NCBI RefSeq assembly: GCF_000001735.4
Contig: NC_003070.9
Coordinates: 26,583,971 to 26,647,970, forward strand
Direction: 5' to 3'
From: Arabidopsis thaliana
Lineage: Eukaryota; Streptophyta; Magnoliopsida; Brassicales; Brassicaceae
Length of the DNA: 64,000 nucleotides
In this document: positions 50,022 through 62,000 of the stretch, one piece after another
How positions within the stretch are numbered: the first letter of the stretch is position 1
Layout of the letters: each line of letters opens with the position of its first letter
The notes under the pieces: generated by a model
Told to the model about the DNA's origin: nothing
What the model saw: only the letters and a program-made list of their open reading frames with translations
The model's database searches: none
Translations under genes and position numbers: made by a program

Positions 50022-52182
50022 AGATGACAAGGTTATACAAGTTAGATACTTAGATGGGACATTCAACGGCTCTTGGTATGGTCTATTGGATATAGTTTAT
50101 ACAAAATTGTGTTTATTTATTGTATTGTTGTATGAAAAATAGTTTTAGGAATATGAAATTGTAAACTGCAAAATATTGTTGGCAGCCAGAGATGAAACAA
50201 TATAAAATTGATTTTGATTTTTTATATTTATTATTGTACTCTCCATGCTAATAATGTTGTAAGTCTTACAAAGATTGTTTAAAGTCTTATAGATTATATT
50301 ATCGTCAGCCACTCGAATATCTTTGAAAACCAATCTATAAATCGAACAAAATAGTGTCACTTTGTTTTGGTACGTAAGGGTCACTGTTTCAGTAAATAAC
50401 AAGTCTGTGAAAGACCTAACCATTGGGTCCCATCATTTTCTCATAAGTGCATTTTCTCCCCCAAAGTTATTGTGAAAATAACTCTCTTTTTTTCTTAAGA
50501 ATTTTAAGGTTTTTAGGTACTTTTGTAACAAAAATTATTTTATTTTGAACTTTTATGATTTTGCCAACAAATCAATTTTCGGTACCGGTACTTTTTACTC
50601 TTTTTTCTGTCCGGTAAAAAAATTGTATAGTTACCGGATGGTTATATATTTTAATTAATTTTTCTTTTCAAACCATTCAATTAGATTTATAATAGTAAAT
50701 TTTATTTTTATTTTATAGACTCACACAAAACTTCTATCATGAAATTCTGTGTCTAATAACAAAATTTTTATCTTATCCTTTTGAAAAAAAAAAAAAAACT
50801 GAACATGAGCAACTAAATAAAATCGTCCTCCCCACACTAATCCAACAATTTAGTTCAGGGGCCAATAGAGTTCGTTATCTTTTTTTTTATAAAGGAAAAT
50901 ATCACTTTTGTGATCATCACGTGTTTTGAAAAACCGATTTAAAATTTACTTTGGTTTTGGTTCGAACTGATCGGTTTATTTTTCTGGTCATTACCACATC
51001 TTTATCAATTATATCATTGACTACTTATGGGTTCTGTTCCGGTGTACAACTTGCATCAGTAGCAGTAAAACTTTAGTTTTTGAAGAGCTTGGATTGAAAC
51101 CAAGTTCTGAAATCTTTTTGTGAGATTTAGAGTAGTCTATAATGAATTTATCTTCATCATGTGAACTTGTCTAAACAACAACATCTACCATCGCAAAAAC
51201 AGTACAAATGGGATAAATCACTTGTTTATACATTCTTCTTTTTCACTTGTTTATACATTACTCAAATTTAGATTAGATATATGATGTTCAAAATCAAAAA
51301 AAAAAATTAACCATTAATCAAGTAATAAAATAAACATGGATTATCATTATACAAACATCAAATGTTATTTCCCGATTGATTCCTCTTATATATCGGATTA
51401 TCTATGTGGCATCATGTAATAATATCTCCTCAATTATCAAAACAAATATCAAGATGTTTAAGATATTGCAATGTGAAAAAAAAAATTGATATTGCAATGC
51501 AAATGTTCATGGTCGTTGTGGGCTTTTCAAGGGACCGGTTGCACAAGACGAGAGGCCTACGTCAATAGAAAATATCAAATATTTTGTTTGACAGGAGAAA
51601 GAAATATAGCAAAATATATTATTTGTTTTCCCATTTATGTTTTTTTGTGTAAAAGAAAAATACGAAAAAATATCTAGAATTTTACTGAACTACGATAATT
51701 ATATCATTTTAACCATATAAGAGAAGAAGAATCTATATTATAGTACTTTTATCAAACAAACATAATCTTATTTGTTGTATTACATGTGTGCATTTATTTA
51801 CCATCACATTATTGTGTTCAAGAACATATTGCTTACCTATTAAGTAAAATCAAGCTTGTCTGCATATTTGCCTATAAAGTAAAATCAAAAATCGCCGATG
51901 GTCGAGCGAGACCGGTTAACATAAATAGTGTCGTATGGGTCCTTCAAACTCCACTCATTTTATAACACGCGTCAAAATAGTCCTATGATTTTCTTTTTGT
52001 TTTTTGTTTTCATATGAGAGAATATTCCAAAAAGAAAAAAATTACGTCGGCAAAATCTTATTTTTCATTGGAGCTTTTTTGTAATTAAATTACACGACAC
52101 ACAAAAAAAACAGAGAATAAATAATTTTATACATATCTACGCTTTACACACTCCTTTGCATTCTTGGAAAAGCCTCTCTCTC
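50022..52182. other. Intergenic spacer RAY1-PB1 gene
   Basis: About 2.2 kb of AT-rich sequence with several A and T tracts. No supported coding region, RNA gene or transposon with definable ends. Confidence 0.5.
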
Positions 52183-52190
52183 TATATATA
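52183..52190 (+). promoter_or_regulatory. TATA box of the PB1 gene
   Basis: TATATATA after a CT-rich stretch, about 100 bp upstream of the start codon at 52285. Confidence 0.5.
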
Positions 52191-52284
52191 TCGATTGAAC
52201 ATTAGTTAATTGGCTTTAAGAAAAACAAACTATACAACAACCTTCTCCAACTCCGACCTTTTCAACTAAGCATAAAAAAACGAT

Positions 52285-52917
52285 ATGGTCCCAAATACAA
52301 CAACCGTCAAGTTCCTTTGTAGCTACGGTGGCAGAATCACCCCACGTTATCCCGACGGCAAGCTCCGTTATCAAGGCGGCGATACACGTGTCCTCTCCGT
52401 CACTCGCGCCATATCCTTCACCGGTTAGTTAGTTAATCAGTTTTTTTTTTTTTTATCACCCTACGAATTCTAGGGTTAGTGTAGCCGTCTAGTAGCACAC
52501 TCACCGGTTATCTGTTTGATAATATTAACAGAGCTAAAGAAGAAGCTCGGTGAGATTTGCGGGATTGCGGTGACTAGTCTCCGATGTCAGTTACCAACAG
52601 ATGATCTTGACGCGCTTGTAACGGTAAGATCCGACGAGGATCTAAAGAATCTTATGGAGGAATACGATCTCGCTATAACAGCGCAAGTTAAGATTCACGT
52701 CTTTCTTTCTCCGCTTAAATCAACGAGAACAACAGCAAACTCGTCTCCTCCACCTTCAACGACGTCATCTTCTTCGTCAAAATCACGCTCTCGTTCTCCT
52801 CCATCGCCTTCAACTCCGGAAACATGTCCTAGTTGCGTAGAGAGATCTATACGTAACAATGGATGTTACGTTCATAGAAGTCCAAGTCATAACCAATTAT
52901 ACTTCATCAACAATTGA
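52285..52917 (+). CDS. PB1 (octicosapeptide) domain protein
   Basis: Exons 52285-52423 and 52532-52917, 174 aa. Residues 8 to about 100 form a PB1 domain: VKFLCSYGGRITPRYPDGKL with the basic-face lysine K8 or K9, then LGGIC-like helix 1 (KKLGEICGI), and the acidic OPCA motif near PTDDLDALVTVRSDEDLKNL. Having both faces, it could bind PB1 partners from either side or self-associate. The C-terminal 70 residues are Ser/Thr/Pro-rich and then end in a Cys-containing tail (CPSCVERSIRNNGCYVH) with no known domain. Small PB1-only plant proteins have largely unknown roles. I recall the locus as At1g70640. Confidence 0.88.
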
Positions 52918-53395
52918 AACAATCTCTCTAAACATTGTAACAATATAGAAGTCTTGAATTCTCGGAATTATATTTAATAACGTGAGGATCAGTTTCATAT
53001 ATATTAGCCCAAAAAAGTGAGTCCAATAGATGTAAAAGATCATCATGATGTTGATGATGATGCTAGATTTTTTTATTTTTTTTTTCCTTTTGTGATTGGT
53101 GAAAGAGTGTCCTTGGGAATTTTTAGTGTTACCAGTACACAATTTCTTTCTTTTATGAAAATCCAATGAATATGAGCCACGTGGAAACTCAATAAAGATA
53201 TTTTTTTTCCTCTCTTCTTGAACTGTACGTTTCAGATATTTTTTTTGTTATAAACCAAGAACCAATTTGGTTTAGTATGGTTTAAGATTTACGTAACCGG
53301 TTTAAAACTAACTAAAAAGCGCAATTGAAATTCTGTTTTTAACCGGGTTTTAGTCTTTCAGTCTTTCTTCTTCCTCTATACCTCTCCGTTTTCCG

Positions 53396-53488
53396 ATGAT
53401 GGTGTTGATTCTAATCCTTCTTGTGCTTATGGTTGTTTTGTTTTGTTTCTACCATTTTCTTATAAAATTTCGCCGCTTTCGGAGTTGA
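53396..53488 (+). CDS. Possible 30-aa single-pass membrane micropeptide
   Basis: An ATG-started frame of 30 codons: MMVLILILLVLMVVLFCFYH followed by FLIKFRRFRS. It has one continuous hydrophobic helix of about 20 residues and then a basic tail, a pattern unlikely in random AT-rich DNA but also easily produced by T-rich sequence, since codons with T in the second position are all hydrophobic. A CT-rich leader-like stretch precedes it. No homologue is known to me. It could equally be an upstream frame of an unannotated transcript or chance. Confidence 0.25.
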   Translation: MMVLILILLVLMVVLFCFYHFLIKFRRFRS

Positions 53489-53764
53489 AATCCGGTGAAA
53501 GCTTTGCGGAAGAATTCTTATCGGCGCTCTTCTTTGAAACTAGCTCCTCAAAGTCTTGTGCTCTTCTACGGCGGCGGGTGGTCTCTTCGGGAAACGGCGG
53601 TCCTTTGTCGGCGATTTCATGTGGTCCTCAATTTCACACGTGGCAGTTTCTTTCACCTTCTACGTGTTACTAGTACTACACGTGGGTTCCCGAGTTGTTT
53701 ATGTATAATTGTATACCATAACCATGTAATGGGATTGTTGATAATAATAACATCGTTTGTAGAT

Positions 53765-53792
53765 TGGGCCTAAGTGGACTCTTATATGGGCC
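53765..53792 (+). promoter_or_regulatory. Site II pair upstream of the zinc finger gene
   Basis: Two TGGGCC elements at 53765-53770 and 53787-53792, about 400 bp upstream of the next start codon. Site II pairs are frequent upstream of genes for organelle and ribosome biogenesis, which fits the predicted organelle targeting of the following gene. Confidence 0.45.
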
Positions 53793-54187
53793 ATGTAACA
53801 AACCCACCCAACAATATCGAAGCTGTAATAGATAAAATGGACAGAAAGTTCTTTTCATTTCCAATAGGAAGTCAAAACGATTGACCTTCTGTTTTCCCAA
53901 TACGAGTTTAACAAGTTCTTTGGTTTCCAATAAAAAATGGCTATTACATTTTCTTGTAATGAAGTTGCATATAAATAAGTCTCATGCCTTCTAAGAAATT
54001 CTTGCACTTATCGACTATGGTTATTTCATAGAGAGCAACAAAATCAGTGTGTATTTGTTAAGACAAATGTTTATATAAGTCGTCCATGCGTTGTACATTT
54101 AATCTTAACTAATACGCATTGAGTTTCGTTGCTTTCTCGGGAAAAATCTCTTTGTAACTAAACTTTTATGTACCTACTAAAAATCTC

Positions 54188-56156
54188 ATGTTGAGATTCT
54201 TCAAGACCGACCATAGATTGTTCCATCGAATCATCGGGTACACAAGACCATTCCACGGTCTAGCTAAAACCCAAAACGCTGAGATCGCTAGACCAGGTTT
54301 GGTTGATCCAAGCTCGCACCCGTGGCCCGAGTGGCTAGATTTAATGGGGATGCTAGCTAAAAAAGGTTACTTTGAAGAAAGCTTGATTCCATTGATGAGT
54401 TCCAAGGAATCTAATCATATTCGTACAGCTTGTCTCAATTTCGCCCGCCATCGTTTCACTCTCGTCAGGTAATGCAATTTGATTCAATGTTGCTCACCAA
54501 GTGTTCGACTAAATGCTGGAGATAAATATAATACATAGATCCTTCTTTTAAGATTTCCATTTACTAAAGGACTCTCTTTTAGTTGAAATTGTTGAAAATT
54601 CAGAGAAATATTGTTACTTGCAGAAACTTGTCGAAGAAAGATATCAAAGTGATTGCTGGGTGTGGATGTCCAAGCACTGATAGGAAGGTCGTGAACTCAG
54701 GAAAGCGTCTAAGAGCTTATGTGGGCATTGATGAAGGAAATGTATGCTTACTTCTTTATATAGTCACTAAGTGTTACCCTTTTTTTGGATTGACACGCTT
54801 ATATTAGTTTGCATCAAATGGTCTCTTTGAGGTTTTAATTGAAACTTACTTAACAAAGCTTAAACATTTACTTAGTAGGTGTGTGGCTCCTGCAACTTGA
54901 GAGGGAAATGTGAAAGGGCGTATGCACAAGCACGGGATGATGAAGGTGCTCGAACTATAGATGTCATGCGTTTACTGCTAACTTATGGGCTTGATTCCAT
55001 TTCTCCTACTGTTGAGAATCGTGCCTGTCAAACCAAACTTGTTGAAGATTCTGTGAGGAAGTTGCTCAGAGAAAGTGTAGCGTATAGCTTAACAGATTTT
55101 GAATCTGCTGAGACTGAGACAGCTGGAGATGAGCTCCAGCCAAATTCACAGGACATTGATGAAAGAGATCCACGAAAAAGGCCAGGGGATTGGTATTGTA
55201 CAGAGTAAGTAATCTTACTGCATTGCTTGGTAATGTTTATGATTCGATTTCAGGGATGTTAATCTTTGGGCTCTTTTTTGTATTATGAACTGGGCAGATG
55301 CAAGTTTCTAAATTTTGCGAAAAACATAAGATGCTTGCGATGTGATGTTTTTTCTGAGGAAAGGCTTAAACAGTTGAAGGAAGAACAAAAAGATCATCTC
55401 CCACTGAAGAAAGGAGATTGGATTTGTCAAACGTGAGGACAAACTGTTTCATCGGTTAGTGTTTAATCTGATTAAAACCATGAAAACATGTTTAAGATTT
55501 TTGTTTTACTTGCACAGATGTAATTTCCTGAACTTTTCGAAAAACACGAGATGCTTAAGGTGCAAAGACAAGCCTACATTGCGTCAAATCAATCCCGGAG
55601 AGTGGGAATGCGAGTCGTGAGTCACCTCCTTAAACCTTAAAACTAAATGCTGTTTAAAGTCTTAAAATCTGGCGATCGTTGTTGGAAATTGATAATGTTT
55701 CTATACATCATCAGGTGCAATTACATCAATTTTAGAAGAAACTCTATATGTTTGAAGTGTGATCACAAGAGACAAAAGGCTGCAAACGTCACTCCGGATT
55801 CAAAGACAGTTGCTGATCGTCAAAGCGGAGTTACAAAGACGTGGAGCTTTGTAGAAGAAGAGAGTGTAAAACGATGCAATGGCGAAGAAGAGGAAGAAGA
55901 AGATGGTTTCATGGGATTTCCAGTAGAGGGAGGGAGAAGCAATGTTTCAAAGAGCGCAGAAAAGAGAGAGCAATGGAAGTTGGAGATGACACAGAGAATT
56001 AGAAGCAATGGGACTAAAGCGAAAAAAGATGATAATACGAAGAACGAAACAGAGTCAAAATGTTATGATCGGAGAAGAAATGAACTTCTTGGTAACATTA
56101 GTGATGATGGAGAGATGGATGATTGGTTTGTTTCAAAACAAGATAGATCGACTTAA
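54188..56156 (+). CDS. RanBP2-type zinc finger protein, organelle-targeted (OZ-like)
   Basis: Exons: 54188-54468, 54624-54741, 54879-55204, 55298-55432, 55518-55616, 55715-56156, giving 466 aa. The N-terminus (MLRFFKTDHRLFHRIIGYTR) is an amphipathic, Arg-rich mitochondrial-type presequence. Residues about 35-180 form a conserved region with two CxC/CxxC groups (AGCGCP, VCGSCNLRGKC). Three RanBP2 zinc fingers follow: GDWYCTECKFLNF...CLRC, GDWICQTCNFLNF...CLRC, GEWECESCNYINF...CLKC. The C-terminus is charged. Such proteins (VAR3/OZ1 and relatives) act in organelle RNA editing or splicing. I believe this one has been called OZ3 (At1g70650), but I am not certain, so no symbol is given. All three finger introns fall at the same place and phase. 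Confidence 0.88.
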
Positions 56157-56784
56157 ATTGAATTTATAAATTTGTAACCACATCCATCTGTTTGTTTCTT
56201 CTAGTGTTTTATTATTGGTTCATTGGTTGGTTTGATTTGGACATTTGTTTTTTCGTCTGAAAAGAAACTCGAAACAGAGAGTTTGTTGAAAACTCCAACT
56301 ACATACATACAAAGCAAAAAAGTCAAAACAGAGCGTAAACAACAACCACCAAAACAAAGCAAGAAGCACCACTACTACACCATCTATTGTTGTCTTTGTT
56401 ATGGTTGGTTCATATTTTGTCATAGTGCTTTTTTTTTTTTTCAATAATGAGATATCGACAGTACAAATAATTCTCAAAATAATAATTTTCGTATTATTTA
56501 ATTAAACTTTACGAAGTCATAAAAAAATAAATTAAAATTATACATTTGTTGGAAGTGGTGGAGAAAAAGTGGGGTTACAAAATACAACCACTGTACGACT
56601 AGAAGCACTTGACCAACTCTCTCTCTTTTTTCTTCCTTCCATTTTTCACAATTCATATCCTGTCTGATGAACAGTAGCTGTTAGACTCTCTCTCTTTCTC
56701 TCTTCTCTGTTCTTCTTCATCTTCTCTAGCCGAATCCATCCTTCAGATACTACTCTGTAATTTCACTACAATCATCTCAGCCAA
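56157..56784. other. Intergenic spacer and UEV1B leader
   Basis: The 3' untranslated region of the zinc finger gene, AT-rich spacer, then a CT-rich leader with CTCTCT runs at 56685-56715 immediately before the UEV1B start. No additional gene is supported. Confidence 0.5.
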
Positions 56785-57979
56785 ATGGGTTCGGAAGAAG
56801 AGAAGGTCGTTGGTAAGTCTAATCCAATTTTTTTTTTTGATTCGATTAGTCTCTTTGATTTGGAATCTAGGGTTTTACTTTATTGCTTCCTTAGGTTTAA
56901 AGTAACGATTTTGATTACACAGATTGCGAAGTCACTCTATATCGTTGTTGATCATTTGTATCTTTGATTGATTTTGTGTGGTTTGCAGTTCCCAGAAACT
57001 TTAGATTATTGGAAGAGCTAGAAAGAGGTGAGAAAGGAATTGGAGATGGGACAGTGAGTTATGGAATGGATGATGCTGATGATATTTTGATGCAATCTTG
57101 GACTGGTACCATTCTTGGTCCTCATAATGTTAGTTTTCTTCTTCTCAATCTATCTCTTCATCTTTTGTTTAACTTAAATGATAATATCTATGGTAGATTT
57201 GAATAAAGATGCATTTTTTAATGCTAAAGCAAGAACCTTTCCAAATGTTTAACTTAAAAGATGCAATTTTTTGCTACTTGTTTGTCACTATAATTCGAGG
57301 GTTTAATTTAACTTCAAATGATCCTTAGCTGAGTTTAGTAACCTTATGTAGCATTTTAAAACCAATTTTGGTGAATGAGAAGAGACAAAAAGGGAAATGA
57401 ATTGAAGTATTTGTTTCCACTTTTGGTATTTGAGAAGAAAGATTGATGTTTTTGTTATCAGACTGCGTATGAAGGGAAAATCTTTCAGCTGAAGCTATTC
57501 TGTGGAAAGGATTATCCGGAAAGTCCACCTACTGTGAGGTTTCAGAGTCGTATAAACATGGCTTGTGTCAATCCTGAGAATGGAGTGGTAAGCTTTTGAA
57601 CTAACAATATTAGTAATAAGAGGATCTTGTTTTGCAAAATATTCATCTTGGTTAAACTGAACGATCAGGTTGATCCGAGTCACTTCCCTATGCTTTCCAA
57701 CTGGAGAAGAGAATTCACAATGGAGGATCTACTGATTCAGCTTAAAAAAGAAATGATGTCATCGCAGAACCGCAAGTTAGCTCAACCCTTGGAAGGTAAT
57801 TTTCTTTAGTTTAGGTATATGGGATTACACTTTCCTAACCCGGTTTAGCCGCACTGGCTATGCTCTGAGCAAAGAGCCACATATCATAGTTTTTCTAACC
57901 AAAACTGAATGTATCATCAGGTAATGAGGAAGGCAGGACAGACCCAAAGGGACTAGTGGTGAAATGTTGCGTGATGTGA
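56785..57979 (+). CDS. UEV1B: Ubiquitin E2 variant UEV1B (MMZ2)
   Basis: Catalytically inactive E2 partner of UBC13/UBC35-36 that directs K63-linked ubiquitin chains in DNA damage tolerance and signalling. Exons: 56785-56812, 56989-57128, 57462-57587, 57669-57795, 57921-57979, giving 159 aa. The UBC fold is clear ([49 protein letters not shown]), but the active-site cysteine region reads [19 protein letters not shown], with no HPN-x-C catalytic site. The C-terminus is K-CCVM, a CaaX box, so the protein may be prenylated and membrane-attached, which I recall as a feature of the UEV1A/UEV1B subgroup. Locus from recall: At1g70660. The short 28-bp first exon is supported by phase. Confidence 0.94.
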
Positions 57980-60749
57980 AAAGAGGTAATGAGGAATTTA
58001 TAAGAATTTAAGAGACAAAACAATGTATATAAACAGCATTTGAAGGGCTTTGAGATTGGCCTAAGAACCCTTTCTTCTATAGGCCTTCTTAATCCTACCA
58101 TTTGATTATGTATTATGTAATATTTGAGAATATATTCACCAAAAACAGGTGCCCTTAATAAACCTCCACTCTTCTTCACTTTTTTTGGTCTTTTACTTTT
58201 GTGTGAGTGTATGCGGCCTACTTTGGAGGACATAGAGATTGAAGGTCGTATCAAAAGAAGTGCCTTTTGCATATAATTGATAAAGCAAAAGTTGCAGGTA
58301 ATTACTTTTTCATTTGGGAAGAATGATGAAAGATGTTCGTTATAGTCACGTAGTTGTAGACACATTCTACTCTTCGGATCTTGAGAACCAAACTTTAAGC
58401 AGTGTGGTTAGAGAATATGCGAACAATTTGAAGTGTTTAGAGATCGATTAGACAGACATACAGAACACGTAGAACATGCAGTTGAAACGGCAGTGGCAAA
58501 TCCGACTGATAGATTTGACAAATAGCAATACTAAACAAGGCAACAAATCCGACTTATAGATATGAATATATGATACTCGAGTCGATGCATGCGATTGTTA
58601 AGTAGCGGAATGATTAGATATATGTAACTAAATTCTACAAAATAGCGATGCTAAGTCGAACACCTCTTTAACTTAACCAGTTTTACTAACCATCAAGTCA
58701 TCAACTATAATGGTTGGTAATTCAAATCCTATACTATATATATGTTAATGTTGAATTATATTGTCAATTAGAAGATTTGTGATTCCTTTTTTACAGAATA
58801 ATAGTGTAATGATTAAAAACTAGGAATTTTTCATGAGCGTTTGGATTAGAATCTGAAAGGGAATGTTTGTGGTAATTTGCAGAAGCAAACTACCTATACC
58901 AAGTGTGAATGTGTAGAGGAATTTGTAGTGTTATCAATATTCCATCATGAGCATTTGGACAAGACAAGAGATAAAGCATAAGGAATCTATTACACTCAGC
59001 TTTACGCAATGGCCTTTTTGTTACTTCACATTTCCAATGCGTGTGAATATTGATACCGTGTCTTAACGTTCTAACCATCTTATAACATTTCCCATTTAGA
59101 TTATAGTTTGCATTCAAATCAAGTCTCTGTTGTAATCACTTTTAGAAAATCACATTAATTAAAATGCATTTTGTAAAAAAAATACTACGTAATTGTTTGG
59201 TAATCTAGGTGTAATTGATGGACATGAAAGTCGTTCACATATACACACTTTACTATAAAAAGAAAAGTTGAAACTTGAAAGAAATTAGATATGTTGTGTA
59301 CTACTTTTATGTCACTAACAAGAAAATAGAAGATTATCACGATTAGAAAAGAAAAAAAAAACATCTTGCAATTTTAGTCCAAAATTTTGTTACTTCCAAA
59401 GTTTTTCTTTGATAATATATGTGAAAATTTTAAATTTTTATCTTTCATGCACAATGCTACATTGAAATACCTAATAATAATAATGACCACCAGATTTTTT
59501 TCTTTACGACAATGGTTACATTTTTTGGATCCTAACTATTTAGAAATGTTTTATTACATTTACATATTTTAAAAGCTATTTTCATTGGATTAGCACTAAG
59601 TTGGTAAAACTAAAAACCAAAATTTTTAGTTTAAAGATTTGTATTAGTGTCGTACATGTGTCACACCCTGATTCAAATTTGATATAATGAATATTATTGG
59701 AAAAAGAAAATCAACTAGCAGAACTAAATCTATTTAAATTATCACAACTTTGAAATTACAATTCATATACTATAGATAAAAGACAAACCACCACACTTTC
59801 TATAACTTAAAAAATGGGTCTACCGTCTACTACACGACTCAATCTAAATGGTAAAAATAGAGCACACCAAACGTGTTTAGTTTGCTAGGCGATACCATTT
59901 GACACCAATATTATCGTCAAAACTGTTAAACTATGGATAAGACTAACAAGTAAGGGTAAGTTTTGTAGCCGCAGCCTTTGCTTGTCAGCATTCAGACGCC
60001 GAGCTGATTCATCCACATTGATCAAGAACCCAAGATTTTTAGTGCATAGGCTTTAAAATAGATATAGAAAGCGACTATAAACAATACGAAAACACATGTG
60101 GCATATACACCCACTAATACCCATATCTTTCTTTTCTTTTCTTAAATGGATTTCATTTTAATTTCTCTTTCAAAAAGCACTTTATTGAGCCATGAATTTA
60201 ATATACATTACTTCATTAATCTCCTTTGCCGAGAGGTAATGTATATCACTATTATTTTGTATAAAACCCGTTCATTAATTCTCAATATATTCATATTTAA
60301 AGTTTTAAACTAATTAACCTTCTCAGGCTTATACGATATATGTACTAAGTCTTAGGTAACGACTTATTAATTAAATACCGTAAGTCGGCAATGCGAAACG
60401 ATCAAAATTATGCAATTTTTAACTAATAGAAACACATGAAAAATTACAAGTTGTATATTAAATTACTGATACGTTAAAATTAAATTTTAGGAGTAACGAA
60501 TAATGAGAATTCTTATTTTATTTTTTATTTTATTAAAACGAGGAAAGTATCAGCCAAAGCAAACGTGGTGGGTGAATGATAAGTATAAAAGATGTCTAAA
60601 GCTTCCCACTCATTTTCTTGTCTTCGTATAGAATCAAAAAAAAAGTAACGACGATGCAAATATACTATATATTACATAGGCTTCACCAGATCATCTCGAA
60701 TCTTAATCACATTATTAATACAATTACATAGAAGGAGCAATTAAATCTC
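57980..60749. other. Intergenic spacer UEV1B-CLO4
   Basis: About 2.8 kb without a supported gene. A minus-strand frame of 156 codons at 57895-58365 is antisense to the UEV1B 3' end and looks like chance. The block from 60221 to about 60371 is repeated upstream of the next caleosin gene (63034-63200). Confidence 0.5.
60221..60371 (+). repeat. Promoter block shared by the two caleosin genes, copy 1
   Basis: Starts CTCCTTTGCCGA and shares AATGTATATCACTA, TTCATAT, AACCTTCTCAG, ACGATAT and GACTTATTA in the same order with 63034-63200. It lies about 490 to 640 bp upstream of the CLO4 start. Shared order shows that the gene duplication carried upstream DNA, or that these blocks are held by selection. 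Confidence 0.75.
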
Positions 60750-60760
60750 TATATATAAAA
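60750..60760 (+). promoter_or_regulatory. TATA box of CLO4
   Basis: TATATATAAAA, about 100 bp upstream of the start codon at 60860. Confidence 0.6.
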
Positions 60761-60859
60761 GGAAGCGTGTGTTTCGCCTTCTCTTTTCACCATTTTCAGT
60801 TACTTTCTCTCTTTCATCTTTTACCATTCTCTTCTTCTTTTTTTTCTCTCATTCTGATC

Positions 60860-62000
60860 ATGGCTTCCTCTATTTCCACTGGTACGTTTTTCTAACATTC
60901 ATATTTGTGATTAGTAATTAATTACCATTAAATCGATCCTAAAACGTTTGTGTGTGGTTGTAGGAGTGAAATTTGTTCCAGAAGAAGATAATTTCTTGCA
61001 GAGACATGTCGCTTTTTTCGATAGGAACAAAGATGGTATCGTTTATCCCTCGGAGACATTTCAAGGTACGGTCTTAAAAATGTCCTAAACAAATCTCGTG
61101 ATATCTAAAACCTAGATTTGTATTAAGAGAATATAGATCTTTCATTCTTGTGTCTTCTCTATGTGTGTGTGTGTGTGTGTGTGGATGTTATGGTCTTATC
61201 AAGATCTTTTGATATGTTTACTAATTTTTATTGTCGAATTTTAAAAAAATTAAACAGGATTTAGAGCAATTGGGTGTGGATATTTGTTGTCAGCAGTCGC
61301 TTCTGTGTTCATAAACATAGGTCTCAGCAGCAAAACTCGTCCGGTAATTAATCTGAAATTATGTTGGTACAGTTAAAAACTTAAAATTTAGTTTCGTACG
61401 TTACAAAAGAAAAAAGGAATCAAAGATGTGTTTGGTTACAGGGTAAAGGATTCTCTATCTGGTTTCCTATAGAGGTTAAGAATATTCACCTTGCCAAACA
61501 CGGAAGCGATTCAGGCGTTTACGACAAAGATGGACGGTATGGTTTTTTTACATCTTTAGAGGTAATTAATTAGTGAATTTGGGAAATCTAAATAATTTTT
61601 TTGTTTTTGTTAGGTTTGTTGCTTCGAAGTTTGAGGAGATATTTACGAAGCATGCACACACACATCGCGATGCTTTGACCAACGAGGAACTCAAACAACT
61701 CCTAAAGGCAAACAAAGAACCTAATGATCGTAAAGGATGGTAAGTACTAAACCGGTTTGATTTTGTTCGGTTTAATTTGCTCTATATACAACGCATAACC
61801 GGAAACGTGATATGAATTATATATATGTGAATTATAAATGCAGGCTTGCAGGGTATACGGAGTGGAAGGTATTGCATTATTTGTGTAAAGACAAGAATGG
61901 TTTGTTGCACAAAGACACAGTGAGAGCTGCCTACGATGGTTCTCTTTTCGAAAAACTCGAGAAACAAAGATCTTCTAAAACTTCTAAGAAACATCCATAA
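60860..62000 (+). CDS. PXG4: Caleosin/peroxygenase CLO4 (PXG4)
   Basis: Calcium- and heme-binding oxygenase of lipid droplets and membranes that hydroxylates or epoxidises unsaturated fatty acids using hydroperoxides. Exons: 60860-60881, 60964-61065, 61258-61343, 61442-61536, 61614-61739, 61844-62000, giving 195 aa. One EF-hand is at residues 27-38 ([12 protein letters not shown]). H22 in LQRHVAFFD and H90 in AKHGSDSG have the 68-residue spacing of the two heme-ligand histidines of AtCLO1 (H70, H138 from recall). The N-terminus is short, lacking the extension of seed caleosins. A basic, Ser-rich C-terminus ends KTSKKHP. The next gene is a tandem copy. I recall this as At1g70670, linked to drought and pathogen responses. 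Confidence 0.94.

Larger units (their letters stand above)
52918..54187. other. Intergenic spacer with possible micropeptide and site II pair
   Basis: Contains the 3' end of the PB1 gene, a short membrane-peptide reading frame at 53396-53488, and two TGGGCC elements at 53765-53792. Longer frames at 53443-53773 begin at non-ATG codons and match no family. Confidence 0.5.

Noticed and set aside
57895-58365. 156-codon minus-strand frame with an ATG, antisense to the UEV1B 3' end
   Set aside because: Composition is irregular, no domain or signal is recognisable, and part of it is the complement of UEV1B coding sequence. Most likely chance.
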